NCBI GenBank assembly: GCA_013214845.1
Contig: JABSQC010000005.1
Span: 1 to 12,589 of the forward strand
Reading direction: 5' to 3'
Source of the DNA: Mycoplasmataceae bacterium
Lineage (GTDB): Bacteria > Bacillota_I > Bacilli_A > Mycoplasmatales > Hepatoplasmataceae
Length of the DNA stretch: 12,589 nucleotides
A program made the translations under genes and the position numbers. The notes beneath the pieces were generated by a model. The model ran no database searches. It was not told the origin of the DNA and worked only from the letters and a program-made list of their open reading frames with translations. This document shows positions 9,312-12,589 of the stretch, piece after piece. Within the stretch, counting starts at the first letter, position 1. Each line of letters starts with the position of its first letter.

Positions 9312-9442
9312 TATCAAAATTTATTTTTAAAAAAAGTCGTACAATAATTGTTGCTAATGAAAAATAGTTAAACATTTAATTTAATTTAGAAGAATATTAA
9401 TAATTTCTTTTTAGCAAATAATTATTTAATAATTTATTTCTT

Positions 9443-9468
9443 AAAAAGAAAGGGAGACGTCTCTCCCT
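9443..9468 (-). terminator. Intrinsic terminator of the putative small RNA
   Basis: A seven-base-pair G/C-rich stem (AGGGAGA/TCTCCCT at 9451-9457 and 9462-9468, four-base loop) is followed on the minus strand by TTCTTTTT. It is the most G/C-rich hairpin in the window. It stops transcripts coming from 9540 before they reach the surface gene. Confidence 0.75.
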
Positions 9469-9537
9469 AAATGATTTACTTTTAATTTTAGTTAATAGCA
9501 AATCGCAACTTTATGGTGTCGCCCTGTTTCCAGGACA
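9443..9537 (-). ncRNA. Putative structured small RNA, about 95 nt, upstream of the surface gene
   Basis: The minus strand from about 9537 has a TATAAT six bases upstream and ends at a strong intrinsic terminator, with no ribosome-binding site or usable frame between. The 5' end folds as GUGUC-CUG-GAAA-CAG-GGC-GACAC: an outer five-pair stem and an inner stem closed by a GAAA tetraloop, an arrangement typical of structured RNA. The middle (right arm 9505-9522) is complementary to 17 of 18 bases of the downstream mRNA leader, and its GTTGCGAT could pair with ATCGCAAC close to the AGGAG in that leader. I infer a regulatory antisense-type RNA. I do not recognise it as any known riboswitch, SRP, tmRNA or RNase P RNA. 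Confidence 0.55.
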
Positions 9538-9542
9538 CTTTA

Positions 9543-9548
9543 ATTATA
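9543..9548 (-). promoter_or_regulatory. -10 TATAAT of the putative small RNA
   Basis: A perfect TATAAT on the minus strand with an ATAAATTT box just upstream, as at the other promoters here; the -35 is poor. Its transcript would run into the structured region and end at 9443. Confidence 0.5.
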
Positions 9549-9622
9549 TAAATTTATTTAAGTGTTAAAAATAAACATTTAAATAAATTTTTTAAAAAAT
9601 TAACATTACTAAAGTTTATTAA

Positions 9623-9695
9623 TTAAACATAAATAAAAAGGCAATAATTTGTCCAACTACTATAAGTTAATTCATATTTACCTGAATATATTTTA
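9623..9695 (-). pseudogene. Decayed duplicate of the VOC-protein tail
   Basis: The last codons encode KIYSGKYELTYSS before running on to a TAA at 9623. This matches the EIYSHSYELTYSS tail of the VOC fragment at 10006-10230. At the DNA level 9652-9693 and 10015-10055 share tcca, ctactataagttaattcata and tgaatatattt blocks in the same order. The terminator after the stop is also copied in degraded form (GG-CAA/TTG-CC with a bulged A, about 9640-9654). Nothing upstream of 9695 resembles the VOC domain, so only the extreme 3' end remains. It flanks the zinc-ribbon gene on the other side from the better copy. Confidence 0.65.
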
Positions 9696-9750
9696 GGCGA
9701 TTGTCTATTTATAATATATATATTATTTACAATGTTCAACAATATAAAAA

Positions 9751-9776
9751 AACAACACTTTTTAAAAAGTGTTGTT
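9751..9776 (-). terminator. Intrinsic terminator after the zinc-ribbon gene
   Basis: A perfect 26-base palindrome (arms 9751-9763 and 9764-9776, each AACAACACTTTTT or its complement) is followed by seven T on the minus strand. It lies 13 bases after the zinc-ribbon stop and ends that transcript. Confidence 0.8.
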
Positions 9777-9789
9777 CTAAAATTTAATG

Positions 9790-9933
9790 CTATCCTATAA
9801 AGCTGCCAATGGGTTGATTTATTGTGCCACATTCAGGGCAAGCGTAAGTTCCATTATCTCCAGTTTTAGATTTTGCTGCTACATATTCGTGTCCACAGTC
9901 TTTGCATTTATACTTGTAATGTTTTTCTGACAT
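9790..9933 (-). CDS. 47-residue zinc-ribbon protein
   Basis: A complete small protein starting MSEKHYKYKCKDCGHEYVAA and ending PIGSFIG. Cysteines at 10, 13, 32 and 35 form two CxxC knuckles, each followed by Gly, which is the classic four-cysteine zinc ribbon (or rubredoxin-like) fold. No other domain is present. The function cannot be deduced; such proteins bind zinc and often contact nucleic acid or protein partners. The start ATG (9931-9933) lacks a ribosome-binding site, and a candidate TATTAA -10 with a TTGTTT -35 at 17 bases would give a nearly leaderless mRNA. It has its own terminator (9751-9776) and lies between two VOC tails, so it is a free-standing unit. At 47 residues it is short but its start, cysteines, stop and terminator agree. 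Confidence 0.8.
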   Translation of the reverse strand: MSEKHYKYKCKDCGHEYVAAKSKTGDNGTYACPECGTINQPIGSFIG

Positions 9934-10000
9934 AATTTAATATTATTTTATTTTTATAAAAACAAAATAAATTGTTAAATAAGTACTATTAAAATAAAAA

Positions 10001-10016
10001 GAGCATTAATATGCTC
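10001..10016 (-). terminator. Intrinsic terminator overlapping the VOC stop codon
   Basis: GAGCAT (10001-10006), loop TAAT, ATGCTC (10011-10016), followed by TTTTTATTTT on the minus strand. The stop codon (10006-10008) lies inside the hairpin, so the last codons and the terminator share bases. Confidence 0.75.
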
Positions 10017-10230
10017 CACTACTATAAGTTAATTCATAACTATGTGAATATATTTCAAATACTATTCCAAATAGATCTTCCATATAAACCATCCTATATG
10101 GTTTTTCACCTGGGCAGTAATAATTTATATTAGTTAGTTGTTTACCACCTCTTTTAATAACTTCTTTAACTAATTCTTCTAAATTAGGATCTTGTATAGA
10201 ATAATGGAGTACCCCCATTTCTTTTGTAAT
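10006..10230 (-). pseudogene. VOC (glyoxalase/bleomycin-resistance fold) protein, C-terminal half only
   Basis: The readable part contains MGVLHYSIQDPNLEELVKEV, GGKQ, the PYRMVYMEDLFGIVFEIYSH stretch and the ELTYSSGAY end. This is the second beta-alpha-beta-beta-beta module of a VOC-fold protein, including the metal-ligand Glu of the FEIYSH segment. Family members usually have about 130-150 residues; only about 70 remain. The frame is closed upstream by a TAG just before ITKEMG, and the usual first module is absent. An ATG (10216-10218) exists but has no ribosome-binding site. The stop of the DUF262 gene lies about 20 bases further upstream, so the front half was probably lost when that island joined here. 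A single module is unlikely to be active unless it dimerises. Confidence 0.75.
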
Positions 10231-10247
10231 CTAGATTATTTGCTGTC

Positions 10248-12032
10248 TTAGAGATTTGTCTTTCAGATATTATTTATTTTTTCTGTAATAAACTCTCTTC
10301 TTGATTTTATATCATCATTATTTCAGTATTTATTAAGCTTTATTTTTGCAATAATCTTTTTGTTGCTTGGATAGTCTGAGTAAAACAATATTTTTTTATC
10401 AATATCATCTACACTATTTGACTTAACTATATTTTTGCTTTTGTCTAAAAGAGCTAAATTTCCTATATTATTTACTATCTCGTCATACCTTTCAAGTTCA
10501 ATAATATTTAGTTCAGACATTATTTCTTTTCTTTTCTCTGTTGATGGCTTCCTAGGAATGATGTGGTCAACATTGACATCATCATTAATTACAAACTTAA
10601 GGTCTGACATATCTTGCTCTATCTTCATTAGTAGAAACTCTTTAGTTTTATTCTTATAAAAGTTTTGAACTTTCATGCTTTCCTTAATTGCTTCATTTGA
10701 TACAAATTTTTCAGAAGAGTCTTCAATTATAGATTTTAATACTGAATAAATTGATTCTTTGTTTTCAACTACATTGGCATTTTTTTCAATTAACTTTTTC
10801 AATATATTAGGTATAACGCCATTTAAATTCTTATCATTAGCTCTTATAATTGATCTTCTAAAAGTTCAATCGTTTATCAATTTTAGAGATTTCTCTAATT
10901 CTGATGAGTCTATAATATTTAAATCATCATAAAATGTATATAACTTAATAACTAAAGGTATAAGTGGTATGTTTGGCGTTATTCCTTTTTTTATGTATAT
11001 ATTTTTATTGGGAATAATATAGTCAGAATTCTTAAAAATTTTAGAATACTTATTATTGCTATGTATGTCATCAATGTATATTTTTTTATAAATTAAATAA
11101 TAATCATTTAAGCTTTGTAAGAAAAATCTTGCTTTCTCTTCTGATAGTTTTTTGTCAAAATATGTATTTGTTAAAAGGTTATACATTTTTTCATTATCAA
11201 CTCTAACATTAAGCAAGTAAACTAGAAATGATCTATAAAAGACATTTATGTTTTTTATACTATCTTTTTTAGAATCATTTAATTCTCCATCTATTTCCTT
11301 AAGATACTCTTCAAACATTTCATCTTGAACTTTACTATCTTTAAAGTTCATTAGTAAATAATTTCTAATCAAGTCAACTGGTGTAAGTCCTTTGCCCAAA
11401 GAATTAATTGATTCAAAAACTTGATGAACATTTATTTCGCTCTTGCTATCATCTTTTTTAAATTCTGTAGCATTTATAATCATTTTTTCTAAGCCCTTTT
11501 TAATATCTATATAAGAAAAATCATTTTCTTTTATTCATGAATAAATCTCCTTATAGTTTATTGCTACATTATCTTTATGTGACGAAATGTCTTTATTTCT
11601 TCAAATAAGTGTAAAAGAATTCTGCTCGTCTGTATTTTTTGTTGAATTAGGAATAGACTTTAGTCTTAGTGACATTTTGTCATTTCTGTTTTGTAAAACC
11701 TTTCTGTTTATATCATCTGAGGCAAAGGAATCACTTTTTTCATTTATCAAATAGTTTCTTAGAGCTGTAAATAGAATAAAGCAAGTTACCACTCTTTGTT
11801 GCCCATCAATCATTTCATGATTAGCATTTCTTGAGTCATATTCTACTTATGAAAAGACACTTCCTACAAAGTGTTTTTTATCTGTATCACTATTTATTAA
11901 ACTCTTTAAATCAAAAAGGAATCTACTAATTTCATCTTTTCCTCAAGTGTATTTCCTCTGATATACAGGGATGCTAAAAGTAACTCATTCATCTATTAAA
12001 TATTCAGCCAAATTCATATCCATTGATTTCAT
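10248..12032 (-). pseudogene. DUF262-DUF1524 (GmrSD-type) defence protein, interrupted by TAA
   Basis: 594 sense codons. The N-terminal DUF262 shows IPVYQRKYTWGKDE (21-34) and the nucleotide-binding DGQQR (76-80). The C-terminal DUF1524 nuclease shows VDHIIP (His 490) and NIGNLALLDKSKN around 524-534, a His-Me/HNH-type site. This is the full domain order of fused GmrSD proteins, type IV systems that cut modified phage DNA using NTP. W16 and W30 are TGA. Codon 62 (11847-11849) is a TAA in perfect frame, 14 codons before DGQQR; no shift accompanies it. The gene is therefore a nonsense pseudogene, unless the base is an error. The start ATG (12030-12032) is 12 bases after the HNH stop, in the same frame, with no good ribosome-binding site. 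Stop is TAA 10248-10250. Confidence 0.85.
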
Positions 12033-12044
12033 ATCTGAATTATA

Positions 12045-12589
12045 TTATATGCTTCTTTCTAATAGGTATTTCTGCATTTTTTCATCCATATTTTCAATTT
12101 TATGTGATGTTATTTTACTTCCTAGTCTATTTAGTAGAAGTTCTTTATCATAATCTGAAATTGATTCACTGAATAAGATTTCTATCCTCTTATCTCCAGT
12201 AATTTTGAAATTAATTAGGTTTTTATCATAAAGCCTATGAATATCTGGTTCTAACAACAAACCATTAGAAGTGTCATATTTTTCATTTTCTTCACACTTA
12301 CTGAAGGGTTTAATATGTGCAGCTTCAAACATAGATGAGCTTTTGTAACTATCAAATAGTGATTTTTTTTGAACCTTAATTAGCTGTTGCTTAAATAGCT
12401 GCTGACCAACTCTATTATTGAGAAATTCATATTTTGGGTGATCTTTTAATTTCTTTGAACCACTTTTGAATGTAATATTTACTTCAAAAGTTTTGTTATT
12501 TTTAAGGTTAACAGTAATGTAGTTCAAATAAGGTATGTAGTAATTCTTCAAAATCCCTAAAAAAGAACTTTTATAAGTTCTTATTTCAT
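12045..12589 (-). CDS. HNH endonuclease, C-terminal part (continues past the right edge)
   Basis: 180 residues are visible and the frame stays open to the window end, so the start lies outside. The central VGQQLFKQQL motif followed by AAHIKPFSK, then NGLLLEPDIHRLYDKNLI, is the beta-beta-alpha metal HNH_2 type: His of AHI, Asn of NGLLL and His of DIHRLYD are the catalytic and metal residues. The cysteine pair often found before the AHI motif is missing. An internal TTG could serve as a start but nothing supports it. It ends at TAA 12045-12047, 12 bases before the DUF262 gene in the same frame; the two are probably one defence operon. HNH proteins with this C-terminus are commonly restriction enzymes whose N-terminal part recognises DNA; that part cannot be seen here. 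Confidence 0.85.
   Translation of the reverse strand, partial: EIRTYKSSFLGILKNYYIPYLNYITVNLKNNKTFEVNITFKSGSKKLKDHPKYEFLNNRVGQQLFKQQLIKVQKKSLFDSYKSSSMFEAAHIKPFSKCEENEKYDTSNGLLLEPDIHRLYDKNLINFKITGDKRIEILFSESISDYDKELLLNRLGSKITSHKIENMDEKMQKYLLERSI

Larger units (their letters stand above)
9259..9522. repeat. 18-bp inverted repeat flanking a 228-base segment
   Basis: The left arm 9259-9276 reads GCGATACCATAAAGTTGC; the right arm 9505-9522 is its reverse complement with one mismatch (17 of 18). Both arms lie shortly after a TATAAT promoter on the minus strand, so both are probably transcribed and the two RNAs are complementary. A further TTGCGAT copy lies at 9285-9291, and the same letters follow the right arm's core on the minus strand. 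The arms enclose one promoter (9306-9311) and one terminator (9443-9468). It may serve RNA-RNA pairing or DNA inversion. Confidence 0.75.

Noticed and set aside
9259..9522. Repeat arms as element attachment sites (attL/attR)
   Set aside because: Attachment cores at the ends of an integrated element are direct repeats many kilobases apart; these are inverted and 228 bases apart.
12563..12582. Perfect 8-bp hairpin AAGAACTT/AAGTTCTT at the window edge
   Set aside because: It lies inside the open HNH reading frame with no U-run, and such A/T palindromes are frequent at this base composition; the window ends before its context can be judged.
1..12589. CRISPR arrays, tRNA or rRNA genes
   Set aside because: No regularly spaced direct repeats and no cloverleaf or rRNA-like sequence were seen on either strand.

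Overview
The window comes from a mollicute (Mycoplasma/Spiroplasma/Mesoplasma type). It is extremely AT-rich, and several long minus-strand reading frames stay open only if TGA is read as tryptophan (genetic code 4). A genus cannot be fixed from sequence alone; an Entomoplasmatales or mycoides-like host is my guess. Every gene I can support is on the minus strand, so transcription runs from high to low coordinates.

Layout in transcription order. (1) Positions 12589-10248: the 3' part of an HNH endonuclease gene, then, in the same frame after one TAA and 12 bases, a DUF262-DUF1524 (GmrSD-type) defence gene that is itself interrupted by an in-frame TAA. (2) Positions 10230-9623: a glyoxalase-fold (VOC) gene that has lost its first half, a 47-residue zinc-ribbon protein, and a second, decayed copy of the VOC tail. 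(3) Positions 9550-9161: a non-coding control region. It holds two TATAAT promoters, a probable structured small RNA with a GAAA tetraloop and its own terminator, and an 18-bp inverted repeat. The repeat makes the small RNA complementary to the leader of the next gene. (4) Positions 9160-1229: a conjugation module. It encodes a 944-residue double-anchored surface protein, a 157-residue VirB2-like membrane protein, a 503-residue VirB6/TrbL-like polytopic protein and a 933-residue VirB3(PrgI)-VirB4 fusion ATPase (TraE of mycoplasma ICEs). (5) Positions 1127-1: two further transcription units with near-identical promoter boxes. One encodes a secreted or anchored protein broken by an in-frame TAA. 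The other is a short frame that looks like the start of a broken gene.

Interpretation: genes 9160-1229 look like the membrane and ATPase core of an integrative conjugative element or conjugative plasmid. The surface protein probably makes cell contact, the VirB2/VirB6-like proteins form the channel and VirB4 powers it. A coupling protein (VirD4/TraG), relaxase and integrase are not in the window. The HNH/DUF262 island is a defence cargo or neighbour that sits directly against the truncated VOC gene. Four in-frame TAA codons at points where coding continuity looks obvious suggest either decay of the element or assembly errors.

The least explained part is 9237-9550, where a putative small RNA and the mRNA leader of the surface-protein gene are complementary over 17 of 18 bases.
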